A stretch of DNA of 64,000 nt from Alphaproteobacteria bacterium (GTDB taxonomy: Bacteria; Myxococcota_A; UBA796; CAJQPC01), in contig JACKEV010000009.1 in NCBI GenBank assembly GCA_020632795.1, positions 372,001 through 436,000 on the forward strand. Reading direction: 5' to 3'. Shown here one piece after another: positions 51,747-60,800 of the stretch. A program made the translations under genes and the position numbers. How positions within the stretch are numbered: the first letter of the stretch is position 1; every line of letters starts with the position of its first letter. The notes under the pieces were generated by a model. The model was not told where the DNA came from. It saw nothing but the letters and a program-made list of their open reading frames with translations, and made no database searches.

Positions 51747-52844
51747 TCAGGCGACCGCCGCCTGGCCGGCCGACGGGCTGGGGAAGACGACCAGCTCGGT
51801 GTGGGTCGCGGCGCGCAGGGTCGTGCCGGGCCACTCCTCGCGGGAGAGCCACTCCCGGGTGCCGCGCTGGGCGACGATGGCCTCGCCGCGGACCAGGGCG
51901 ACCGCGCCGCGCCGCACCACGGCGACCTCGCCGTCGCTCAGGTCGATGACCTGCCCGGCGCCCAGGTGTCGGACGCGGGCGTGGCGGCTGAGCCGGGCCG
52001 CCTCGTCGGAGGCCTGCGCGACCCCCAGCTCCAGGAGGGTGCGGGCGGACGCCGCCGCGCGCCACCCCAGGCGGTCGGCGAGCCGACCGAGGGCGCCGAG
52101 CTGGTGGGTCAGCCAGTTGCCGACCAGCCCTCCGAGGGCGGCGAAGACGACGGACAGCTCCCCAGGGACGAGAACCAGCAGGCCGTAGCCCTCGTCAAAC
52201 CTCGGGTTCAGCGTGACGTAGTGGCGGGTGAGGGGGTCCTGGCGGCGGCGCCAGTAGGACTGCTCGGCGGAGGACTCGCGGGTGCACCAGCCGACGTAGC
52301 GCACGCCCAGGGGCATGCCCTCGACCCGGGGCATGCCGAAGCGCTCGGCGAGGGCGTCGACCAGGGACTCCTCGGCGGGGGTCAGCGGATGGTCGGGGCT
52401 GGGCCGCAGGGACGCGCACCGCCGGAGGAAGGCGCTGTAGGCCGAGGGGTGCACGAAGGCGCCCAGGTAGTACATCTTCGCGGTGGGCCAGCGAAACCGG
52501 AAGCCCAGCAGGGCGCGGGCGACGAAGTCCCCGACGTTGGCCGCGCGTCGCCAGCCCCGCTCTACCCCGGCCTCAGCGCGGCCCACCAACACCTGGCGGC
52601 CGTCGACTGTGCAGGTGTAGGCGTGGGCGGCGGCGTAGCCCACCAGCGCGCCCTGGTCGTCCCGGACCAGCAGGAGGCGGGTGGCGTCGGCGTCGGGCTC
52701 CACGACGTAGTGGCGGAAGGCGGCGGCGTCCACGCCCTCGAAGACCCGACTGTGGGCCGCGTACAGCTCGGCGCAGAGCACGTCCCGCTGGGTGTCGGTG
52801 AGGGTCGTGGGGTCGACGACCTGACGGGTGACGCGCTTGGACAT
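51747..52844 (-). CDS. GNAT-like N-terminal domain with cNMP-binding-like C-terminal domain
   Basis: 365 residues. Residues about 20–185 resemble an N-acyltransferase fold (TRLLLVRDDQGALVGYAAAHAY and RGWRRAANVGDFVARALLGFRFRW). The last 80 residues look like a cNMP-binding jelly roll (RHLGAGQVIDLSDGEVAVVRRGAVALVRGEAIV). The catalytic residues are not clear. This would be an unusual fusion; an alternative is two unrelated domains. Confidence 0.55.
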   Translation of the reverse strand: MSKRVTRQVVDPTTLTDTQRDVLCAELYAAHSRVFEGVDAAAFRHYVVEPDADATRLLLVRDDQGALVGYAAAHAYTCTVDGRQVLVGRAEAGVERGWRRAANVGDFVARALLGFRFRWPTAKMYYLGAFVHPSAYSAFLRRCASLRPSPDHPLTPAEESLVDALAERFGMPRVEGMPLGVRYVGWCTRESSAEQSYWRRRQDPLTRHYVTLNPRFDEGYGLLVLVPGELSVVFAALGGLVGNWLTHQLGALGRLADRLGWRAAASARTLLELGVAQASDEAARLSRHARVRHLGAGQVIDLSDGEVAVVRRGAVALVRGEAIVAQRGTREWLSREEWPGTTLRAATHTELVVFPSPSAGQAAVA

Positions 52845-53185
52845 GTGGCCTCCTGGCGGCGACGCAGAGCGGCATGGCCGCGCCTGGGTCGGGCGACGTG
52901 ACTTCGGGGGTTCATCGGAGGCCCTGCGCCGACCTCACACCGTCAACATTCCCGCTGCTGGATGGAGGGACCATTGCAGGGCATTTCAGCGCTCATCCGC
53001 GCCTCGTCCCCCCTTGTTGCAGGGCCCGTGCCAGGGTGACCCCCGGTCGACGTATGACCGTCGAAGGAACACAATCCCCTGGGAGCGGCATCCGGACTGC
53101 GGTCCGGTCCGCGGACCCGGTCATGACCGATGTCACAGCCGGTCACGCCGCGCGCCCTCGCGGAGGGTCAGGCGCGTGGGGGCCC
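52845..53185. promoter_or_regulatory. Upstream region with three consecutive palindromes
   Basis: A 341-base non-coding stretch upstream of the GNAT-like gene. It holds CCGGAC-TGCG-GTCCGG (53092–53107), GGTCCGCGGACC (53106–53117) and CGGTCATGACCG (53118–53129) in a row. ATGACCG occurs again at 53053–53059. They may be operator sites for a dimeric regulator. No ORF in the gap looks coding. Confidence 0.4.
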
Positions 53186-54382
53186 CTACGCCGCGCGCTC
53201 GGCGAGCACCGCGTCGACCAGCGCCAGGGTGGCCCGGTTGACGTGGGCGAAGTCCAGGGCCGCCACCGCGTGGGCGCGGGCCTGCTCGCCCAGGGTGGTG
53301 CGCAGGGCGCGGTCGGCGCGCAGGGTCTCCAGGGCCTCGGCCAGGGCGCCGGGGTCGTCGGGGGGCACCAGCAGCCCGGTCAGGCCGTCCCGCACGACCT
53401 CCTGGAGCCCGGCGACCCGGGAGGCCACCGTGGGGAGGCCGCAGGCGGCGGCCTCGCAGGCGAAGCGACCCATCGTCTCGTAGTCCATCGCGCCCCGGCG
53501 GGGATCGTAGGCGTCCCGGGAGGGCATCAGGGCGGCGTCGGCGGCGGCCAGCAGGCTCGCCAGGGCGGCGTGGGGCTCCTTGGGCTGGAACACCACCCGA
53601 TCCCCCAGCTCCAGCTCGGCGGCGAGGCCGCGCAGGTCGTCGTGCAGGGGGCCGTCCCCCACGATGCGGAGCTGGTGGTGGTTCGGATCGAGCTGCGCCA
53701 TCGCCTGGAGGGCCACGTCGATGCCCTTCTTGATGACCTGCCGCGCCGCGATCAGCGAGATGAAGCGGTCGGCGGGCCAGCGCAGCAGGGAGCGCAGCGG
53801 GCCGCGGTCGCGGGGGGTGAACAGGGCGGTGTCGACGCCCCCCTGGATGACCGGGGTGCGGGGGATGCCGAGGTGGGCCAGGCGATCCCGGGTCCAGGCG
53901 CTGTTGCAGAACACGGCGTCGCAGCGGGCGGCGGCCTGCTGGATCCAGGCCCGGTTCGCGGCCAGCCGGGCGCGGCGCTCCTCGAAGGGCAGCTTCTTGA
54001 GGGCCTTGTTGGAGACGTCCGCCGGCCCGATCCAGGGGCGCAGCAGGTCGTTGCCCGCGCTGCGGCTGATGACCGGGGTGTCCTCGCAGAACGGGGTGAA
54101 GGCCACCTGGGAGGTGAGCACGACCCGGGGCCGGAGCGCCCGCACGAGCTGCTGGATGACCCGGCCGGAGGCCTCCAGGTCGTCCCGCTGGAGCAGACGC
54201 AGGGGGCTGACGCCCAGGTCCTGGTCGTGCTCGGCCAGCTCCTCGGTGGACACCCCGCGGACCTCGTTGGAGAGCACCACCAGCTCGCGCCCGGTGGCGG
54301 CGAGGTGACGGCAGAGGGCGACGCCGTGGACCTGCATGCCGCCATAGGCGGGGGGCAGCTCGGGCCAGATGACCAGCAGCAT
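53186..54382 (-). CDS. GT4-family glycosyltransferase
   Basis: 398 residues. The N-terminal domain has PPAYGGMQVHGVALCRHLAATG, and the C-terminal domain has VIQGGVDTALFTPRD, ISLIAARQVIKKGIDVALQAMAQL and RIVGDGPL. EAAACGLPTVASRVAGLQEVVRDGLTGLLVPPDD is the GT4 donor-site E-x7-E region. It should transfer a sugar from a nucleotide donor onto a lipid or polysaccharide acceptor. The next gene upstream ends 4 bases before it, so they are cotranscribed. Confidence 0.83.
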   Translation of the reverse strand: MLLVIWPELPPAYGGMQVHGVALCRHLAATGRELVVLSNEVRGVSTEELAEHDQDLGVSPLRLLQRDDLEASGRVIQQLVRALRPRVVLTSQVAFTPFCEDTPVISRSAGNDLLRPWIGPADVSNKALKKLPFEERRARLAANRAWIQQAAARCDAVFCNSAWTRDRLAHLGIPRTPVIQGGVDTALFTPRDRGPLRSLLRWPADRFISLIAARQVIKKGIDVALQAMAQLDPNHHQLRIVGDGPLHDDLRGLAAELELGDRVVFQPKEPHAALASLLAAADAALMPSRDAYDPRRGAMDYETMGRFACEAAACGLPTVASRVAGLQEVVRDGLTGLLVPPDDPGALAEALETLRADRALRTTLGEQARAHAVAALDFAHVNRATLALVDAVLAERAA

Positions 54383-54386
54383 GAAC

Positions 54387-54683
54387 TCAGCCTCCGTTCC
54401 AGTCCTTCGCGCACAGCTCCACGACCCGTGGCGGGCAGCAGTCCTGCCCCGCCGCGTCCAGCAGGTGCACCCACAGGGTCCACACCTCGCCTGGGGGCAC
54501 GGGCTGGGGCGGGACGGTGAGGGCCGCGTCGCTGAAGCGCACCCGGTCGAGCCGGGCCTCGATGGGCGCCGGGCCGCGCAGGGCGACCGCGGCGGGCGGG
54601 GCCGCGAGCCCTTCGAAGCCCACGGTCAGCCGCCCCCCCTCCACCAGGAGGGTGGGGGAGAGTCGGGTGATCCGGCCGCTCAA
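54387..54683 (-). CDS. Small beta-rich hypothetical protein
   Basis: 98 residues from a TTG start overlapping the upstream stop (TTGA). The pattern of alternating strands (LSPTLLVEGGRLTVGFEGL, EVWTLWVHLLD) suggests an immunoglobulin-like or jelly-roll fold, and CCPPRVVELC near the end has three Cys. It sits between an M15 peptidase gene and a glycosyltransferase gene. I do not recognise it. Confidence 0.55.
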   Translation of the reverse strand: MSGRITRLSPTLLVEGGRLTVGFEGLAAPPAAVALRGPAPIEARLDRVRFSDAALTVPPQPVPPGEVWTLWVHLLDAAGQDCCPPRVVELCAKDWNGG

Positions 54684-55099
54684 GAGTCCCCGGCTTTCGA
54701 GCGCGGGGCCTGGACGTGCCCGTCGTCGTGCCAGCCCTTGGGGGTGTCGTCCGCGCCGACCGCCCAGCGGCGGCCGGTGCCGTCGGGGCGACGGCCGCCG
54801 AGGTCGACGTGGGTGTGGGCGGGGTGGCGCGGCGAGGCGTCGTAGTGCCCCACCCCGTCGAAGAGCCCGGAGCGCGCCGCGGCCTCGGAGACCTCGCGGG
54901 TGGTCAGGCCGGGCACGCGGATGTCCGCGGCCTTGCCCGCCAGGTGGGGACTCTGGGGCGAGCCCGCGCGCTCAGGGGGGAGGTCGCCCGCGAGCACGCG
55001 CACGGTGGCGCCGCCCAGGCGGGCGCTGAGCAGCTCCAGCCGCTCGCGCAGGGTCTCGTCGGAGAGGGGGTGGCCCTGGGTGTCGACAGGCACGGGCAT
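54680..55099 (-). CDS. M15-type D,D-carboxypeptidase-like protein
   Basis: 139 residues. The zinc site is visible: SPHLAGKAADIRVPGL (the S-x-H-x2-G-x2-x-D motif) and HTHVDLG (catalytic H-x-H). GVGHYDASPRHPAHTHVDLGGRRPDG is typical of peptidase M15A/M15_3 endolysin-like enzymes. No signal peptide is visible, so it may act inside or be exported another way. It would cut D-Ala-containing cross-links in peptidoglycan. The second D-Ala-type peptidase in the window is at 19061–19864. Confidence 0.72.
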   Translation of the reverse strand: MPVPVDTQGHPLSDETLRERLELLSARLGGATVRVLAGDLPPERAGSPQSPHLAGKAADIRVPGLTTREVSEAAARSGLFDGVGHYDASPRHPAHTHVDLGGRRPDGTGRRWAVGADDTPKGWHDDGHVQAPRSKAGDS

Positions 55100-55252
55100 C
55101 CTCGCGTGTTCTCGGGGATGGCGAGCCTATCTGGAGCGTTCGACTGTCTCGTGCCGGAGCCGCACCGGAGCTGTTCCGGTTCCGGGTCACCGCCAGGGTC
55201 GTCTCGGCGGGCGGACTGTGCCGGGCGGGTGCTCAAGGTACACTACCCGCTC

Positions 55253-56668
55253 ATGTGGTCGCTGCTCCTGGCATCCTGCCTGAGCCTGCCGCCCCAGGAA
55301 GGGTCGCGGCCTGCTGGCCCCGCGCCCGATCCATCCGCGCGTCACGTCATCCTCATCTCCCTGGACACGCTGCGGGCGGATCACCTGGGGGCCTACGGGC
55401 ACCCGCTCGCGCGCACCCCGAACCTCGACAAGCTGGCCGCCGAGGGCGTGCTCTTCGAGCAGGCGCTCAGCGTGGCGCCCACGACCCTGCCCTCCCACAC
55501 CGCCCTGATGACGGGGACCTACCCCCAGACCCACGGCGCGGCCCGCAACCGCTACATCGTGCCCGGGGAGAACCGCATGCTGGCGGAGACCCTGGGGGCG
55601 CAGGGCTTCGAGACGGGGGCCGCGATCGGGGCGCTGCCGCTGCGGGCGCGGTTCGGCTTCGCCCAGGGCTTCGGCTGGTGGGACGAGGACTTCGGCAACA
55701 ACGTCGCCCGGGACCTCGACGAGCGCGGGGCGGAGCGGGTCACCGACGCGGCGCTGGGCTGGCTGGCGACGGTGGACGCGCCGGAGCACGTCTTCCTCTT
55801 CCTGCACTACTACGACGTGCACGCGCCCTATGACCCGCCGGCGCCCTACGACGCCCTGTTCCCGCGCCCCGACCCCGACGCGGAGGGCGGCTGGGCGGAC
55901 ATCAGCGCCGGGCGCGCCGCGCACGCCGATGGGCAGGACGTCTCGGAGCTGTCGGCCTCGCTGGACGCGCTGTACCTGGGAGAGCTGGCCTTCCTCGACG
56001 CGCAGCTCGGCCGGCTGTTCGAGGGCCTCCAGGGGGCGGGGATCTGGGACGACGCGCTCATCATCGTGACGGCAGATCACGGCGAGTCGATGGGGGAGCA
56101 CTGGGAGTACTTCGGCCACGGCGAGACCGTGTACGAGGAGGTCCTGCGCATCCCCCTGATCGTTCGGCAGCCCGGCGGGCGGGGCGGCGGCGAGCGGGTC
56201 GCGGGCCTGGTGGCCAACATCGACGTCTACCCGACGGTGCTGGAGCGCCTGGGCCTGCCGGCCGAGCCCCAGGTGGAGGGCCTGAGCTTCGCCGCGGCCC
56301 TGGACGGCGCCGACCCGGGCCCGCGCGGGCAGGTCTTCCTGGAGGCGAACAAGCCCGAGGGGGGGTGGACCGAGGAGGCCTCGCCGGTGTGGCCCAACCG
56401 CCTCAAGTGCCGCGCGGTGCGGGGGGAGCGCTACAAGCGCGTCCAGTGCGCCTACCGCGAGGAGGCCGAGCTGTACGACCTCATCGACGACCCCGGCGAG
56501 CGCGACGACCTGGACGGCTGGCCGACGGCCTGGGGGCTGGCCAAGGAGCTGGACGGGCGGATCGAGGCGTGGGACGCGGGGTCGACGCCGCACAAGGCGG
56601 CGGTGGAGGGCTCGGCGGAGACCACGCGGAAGCTGGAGGCGTTGGGGTATATCGAGGGGGGCGGGTAG
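55253..56668 (+). CDS. Sulfatase/alkaline-phosphatase-superfamily lipoprotein
   Basis: 471 residues, lipobox LASC (Cys9). The sulfatase fold is evident: HVILISLDTLRADHLGAYGHPLARTPNLDKLAAEG (first metal Asp), LPSHTALMTGTYP, and later VTADHGESMGEH (second metal site) with RIPLIVRQPG. The usual formylglycine Cys/Ser of CxPxR is replaced by Thr in TTLPSHTALMTG, as in family members that do not need formylglycine. It may be a phosphatase or transferase rather than a true sulfatase. TACACT at 55239–55244 lies 8 bases before ATG 55253. Confidence 0.8.
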   Translation: MWSLLLASCLSLPPQEGSRPAGPAPDPSARHVILISLDTLRADHLGAYGHPLARTPNLDKLAAEGVLFEQALSVAPTTLPSHTALMTGTYPQTHGAARNRYIVPGENRMLAETLGAQGFETGAAIGALPLRARFGFAQGFGWWDEDFGNNVARDLDERGAERVTDAALGWLATVDAPEHVFLFLHYYDVHAPYDPPAPYDALFPRPDPDAEGGWADISAGRAAHADGQDVSELSASLDALYLGELAFLDAQLGRLFEGLQGAGIWDDALIIVTADHGESMGEHWEYFGHGETVYEEVLRIPLIVRQPGGRGGGERVAGLVANIDVYPTVLERLGLPAEPQVEGLSFAAALDGADPGPRGQVFLEANKPEGGWTEEASPVWPNRLKCRAVRGERYKRVQCAYREEAELYDLIDDPGERDDLDGWPTAWGLAKELDGRIEAWDAGSTPHKAAVEGSAETTRKLEALGYIEGGG

Positions 56669-56818
56669 CCGCCGCCTGGTCAAGGGCAGGTCTTCGTGGA
56701 TTGAATACGGTCTCGACGCACCCAGGCCGTGTGCACCGCGCACAGAGACGGGGAAGGGGCCGCGGTCGCCAGGCCGGGCGGCCCGCCAGCCGAACCACGC
56801 CGATCGTAGCCACGCTCG

Positions 56819-56836
56819 TATAGCGGATACGCTATA
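56819..56836. promoter_or_regulatory. Palindrome upstream of the FHA–kinase operon
   Basis: TATAGCG-GATA-CGCTATA is a perfect 7-bp inverted repeat with a four-base spacer, ending 30 bases before ATG 56867. It overlaps a TANNNT-like -10. It could be an operator for this signalling operon. Nothing else is visible in 56669–56866. Confidence 0.4.
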
Positions 56837-56866
56837 TTCCCTCGCCCCCCGGACGCGGAGGAGCGG

Positions 56867-57781
56867 ATGGGCCGAGTCTGCATCTACCAGGACGACATCG
56901 CCATGGAGGTCCCGCTCGCCTCGTCCACGCTGCTGGGCCGGCACCCGAGCTGCACCTACGCCATCCCGGATCCTCGGATCCCCCTGTATTGGGTCGAGCT
57001 TCGCTGGGCCGCTGAGCTGGAGGTCTGGATCTGGCGGGCCCTGGCCGGGGACGACGCGCTGCGCACCCGGGGGTTCGGCTCGGTCCCGGGTCGACCGGGG
57101 TGGTACAAGCTGCTGGAGAGTCGGACGATTCCCCACGCCGCGGCCTCGATCCGGATGCTGGACACCGCGCCCCCGGCCCCCTTCGCGCAGGACCTGGTCG
57201 AGGGCGAGGTCCTGGAAGATGAGCGCTTCCAGGCCTGCTTTGAGGTCGTCGGGGCGGTGGCCCGGACGCCCGCGGGCGAGACCTGCATCGACGGCGAGCT
57301 GGTGGTCGTGGAGGGGCGCGTCCTGCGGGTCCACCTGCCGGCCCCGGTCGTCCGCACCGAGCGACCTCGCCTGCGGCTGGACGCGGCAGACTGTGAGCTG
57401 TGGGTGGACGGCGATCCGCAGGAGGGGTTCACGGCGACCTTCATCCAGGGGGCTGAGGAGCTGCCGGTCCAGGGGGAGTCCGCGCGGCTGCTGTTCGTGT
57501 ACGCCCGCGAGTTCGGCGGCGGCCTGACCACGCGAGAGGCGCTCCTGTCATGGCGGACGCCGGAGGTTGGCGGGAACCCGCGATCCGGGGCCGATCGGCT
57601 CCGGACCGAGCGCCAGAAGCTCCGCCAGAGGCTCGCGGCCCAGGGCGCCGGGGGGGTCGACGCGCTGTTCACCGAGGAGATGACGCGGAACGGCAACGAG
57701 CGCAGGCACGGGCTGTCCCTGGAGGCCGACAACATCCATGTCCCCGGCTGGTGCGATCAGGCGCTCCGCGATCATGGGTGA
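56867..57781 (+). CDS. FHA-like protein of the kinase operon
   Basis: 304 residues with GGAGGAG ahead of ATG 56867. Residues about 1–100 have FHA-like elements (LASSTLLGRHPSCTYAIPDPRIPLYWVELRW): GRHPSC resembles the FHA GRxxxC/S start, but the NGT motif is not clear. The C-terminal half is mixed with an RTERQKLRQRLAAQ helix. It lies 51 bases before the giant kinase gene, so it may recognise the phosphorylated target. Confidence 0.6.
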   Translation: MGRVCIYQDDIAMEVPLASSTLLGRHPSCTYAIPDPRIPLYWVELRWAAELEVWIWRALAGDDALRTRGFGSVPGRPGWYKLLESRTIPHAAASIRMLDTAPPAPFAQDLVEGEVLEDERFQACFEVVGAVARTPAGETCIDGELVVVEGRVLRVHLPAPVVRTERPRLRLDAADCELWVDGDPQEGFTATFIQGAEELPVQGESARLLFVYAREFGGGLTTREALLSWRTPEVGGNPRSGADRLRTERQKLRQRLAAQGAGGVDALFTEEMTRNGNERRHGLSLEADNIHVPGWCDQALRDHG

Positions 57782-57832
57782 GGGAGGTACGGTCGCCTGC
57801 GGTTCGGGCCCGCCCGGGGGACGCTCTCTGGG

Positions 57833-60800
57833 ATGGTGCCTCCTCTGAGCCCGACGCTGCCCGACGCCGAACAGCGGCGCGCTCTGCTTCAGGCGATCGA
57901 GCGACGCGGCCTTCGGCTGGACGGCGAGCGCGCGGTCACCCGAACAGGGGGCTTCGTCGCGTCGGCGATCCACGTCGCCTTCGGTCACAGGGTCTGTGTC
58001 AAGTCAGCCCCCACGGGGTGGGAGCCGGACGTCCTGTCGGCCTTGTGTCATCCCAACGTGCTGGGGCTGCTGGACCGAGGCCCGTTGGCCGGCGGCGCTG
58101 CGTGGTGGCTTACCACGTGGGCGGATCGTGGCTGCCTGGACCAGTGGCGGTCCGGCTTCGGTCTGCTCACCTGGGCGGCGCTGCGGACGGTGATCCTGGA
58201 CGCGCTCCGGGGCCTGGCGCACGCCCACCACCGCGGCGTCCTGCACATGGACATCAGTCCCTCAAACCTGCTCGTGTGCGGTACCGGGGGGCCGCGCGTC
58301 CGCGTCATGCTGGGGGACTTCGGCGGCGCGCTGTGGCGGGGCGAGGGGGCCCTCGATGGCCGGGGCACCCCGGAGACGATGGCGCCGGAGCAGCTCCTCC
58401 AGCAGAGAAGCCGGGTGGGCCCCTGGACGGACCTGTACGCCCTGGGGTGCGTCATCTTCTACCTCCTCAACGACCGGTTCCCGTACACCGGCAGCGCGGA
58501 GGAGATCCGTGAGGGGCACCTGCGCGGGGTCCGGCCCCGCTGCCCGCCCTGGAGCGTGGAGGCGCCCGCAGGGCTGGGGGGTTGGCTGGACGGGATGCTG
58601 GCGACCCGCCCGGACGAGCGGTTCCGGACGGCTGGCGAGGCCTTGCGCGCCCTCTGCGAGCTGGAGATGGGGCACGGCGTGGAGCCTCCGCTGCGCCGGA
58701 GCCCCGCCCTGCACGGGCGGATCCTGCTGGACCCGGTCGCCGTCCTCCCCGAGCGGCTGGAGCGCCGCCTCGGGGTCCTCACCGACAGCGCAGCCGACGT
58801 CCGTCAGCCCGTCCTCATCAGCATCTCCGGGCCCTCCGGCGCTGGGCGATCGGCGCTGGCCCGGTGCATCGTGGACCGCTGGTCCCTCGGCGGCCTGGGG
58901 CCCGTGCTCGCGGCGGACCAGACGGCGACGACGCTGCTCCGCAGGCTGACCGGCGCGCCGCTCCGACACATGGCCGCGCTGCGACGCCTTGACCAGGAGG
59001 AATACGCGCCTCCGAGCCTCCCGGCCGGGGCGGGCGTCCCGTTGGCCACCTGGGCTGCGTCGTGTGGGGCCGTTGACCGACCGCTGCCGGCGTCGTTGGC
59101 CCTGACCCTCGCGCGGCAGCTCATCCGGCGCGGGCCGCTCCTCGTCGTGATCGACGACGGGCCCGGGCGCGCGATCGGGTTGGAGGTGCTCGGCCGCATC
59201 CTCATGGAGCCGGACGCTCCGGTCCTGGCGGTCGTCGTGCGGGCCGAAGGCAGCACCTCCCTCCTCGATCGGGAGGCGATCCAGGGGTGGGGGCGGGCAG
59301 GGGTCCACGCCGTCGAGCTGGAGGCGCCCCACGGGGCGGCGCTGCGCGAGCGCGTGACCGCATGGATCGCCTTGGATGACGCGACGGTCCAGCGCCTGGA
59401 GGCGGCCTGCGCAGGTGACCTCAACGTCGCGCGCCTGCTGCTCCAGGGTTGGCTCGACGCCGGGGCGCTCCAGCCCGGGGCGAGCGGGCTCGTCCTGGAC
59501 GAAGAGGCTGCGCGGGACCTCCCGGCCTCGGTCGCCGCCTGGTGGAGCGGCCGGCTGCGCGAGGCCACGGGCGCGGACGCGGCGTCGGCCGTCCACCTCC
59601 TCGCGCTCGCCGCTGCAGAGGGGCTGGTTGGCGCGCTCGATGAGCTTCAGCAGCTCGCTCCGGACGCGCCGGAGCGCCTCTGGGCGGCGCTCGGGCGGGC
59701 GCGGCTCCTTCTCCAGAATGACACACAGTGGCGGCTCGGACATCCCACGATGCGGGACTGGGCGCTGGGCGAGGTGGGGGAGGCCGCGCGCGCCGCGCTG
59801 CACGCGCGTTGGGCGGCGAGCCTCCCGGCCCGGAGCTTCAGGCGCCTCCATCACCTGATCAGCGCCGGTCGCGTGGATGTCGCCCTGGTGGAGGCGCCCG
59901 GCGCGGTGCAGTCCGCCCTGCAGCGGAGCGACTACGCGACGGCCGAGGCGCTGGTCGGGCGGCTCCTGGAAGCGATCCCGTCCCACGAGGTGGCGACCCG
60001 CCGGGTGGAGGACCTGCTCGCGCTGCGGCTGCGGGCCTTGTTCGGGCTCGGGATGGACCGGCAGGTCCACCTGGAGGCCCAGCGCTGCTATGAGCTGGCG
60101 CGGAGCGAGGGGTGGGCCGGGCTCTGCGGGGTGGCCCTGCGGATGCGGGCCAAGGTCGCGCTGCGGGGCCGGGATCAGGCGATGGCCGAGGCGTTCTCCG
60201 CGTTCGCGCTCGACGCGGCCCGGCGCCAGCAGGACCGCACCAGCGTGGCCCGCGCCTGGCTGCAGCTCGCCGAGGTCAAGCGCCGGTACGGCTCGTTCGA
60301 GGAGGCCCGGCAGGCCGGGAACGCGGGCCTCGCGGAGCTGTCCGTGTTGCCGCCCGGGGATCCGGAGCACCTGCATGGCGAGGCCGACGCGCTCGCGGTC
60401 CTCGCCGACGCGGACATGGACGAGGGCAGGTTCAGCGCCGCGGAGCCGCGATACAGAGCCGCGATGGTTCGGTTCGAGCAGGTGGGGAACCGCTTCGGCG
60501 TGGCGCGGGCGCAGAACGCGCTGGGTGACATCCTGCGCTACCAGGAGCGCGTGGCGCAGGCTCGGGCGCAGTACGTCAGCGCGCTGGAGACCTACGCCGC
60601 GCTGGGCTCCCCCCAACAGACGACCGTGACCCTCAACCTCGGGCTGCTGAGCCTGGCGGAGGGGGGCGTGGCGGCCGCGCAGGCCCGCTTCGCGGCCTCG
60701 CTCCACGCCCTCGGGCACGACGACCTGCTCCGACCGTACGCGATCGCCGGGCTGCTGGCCTGCTACGCGCACGCTGGGGCCGCGGAGCGCGCCTCGCCGC

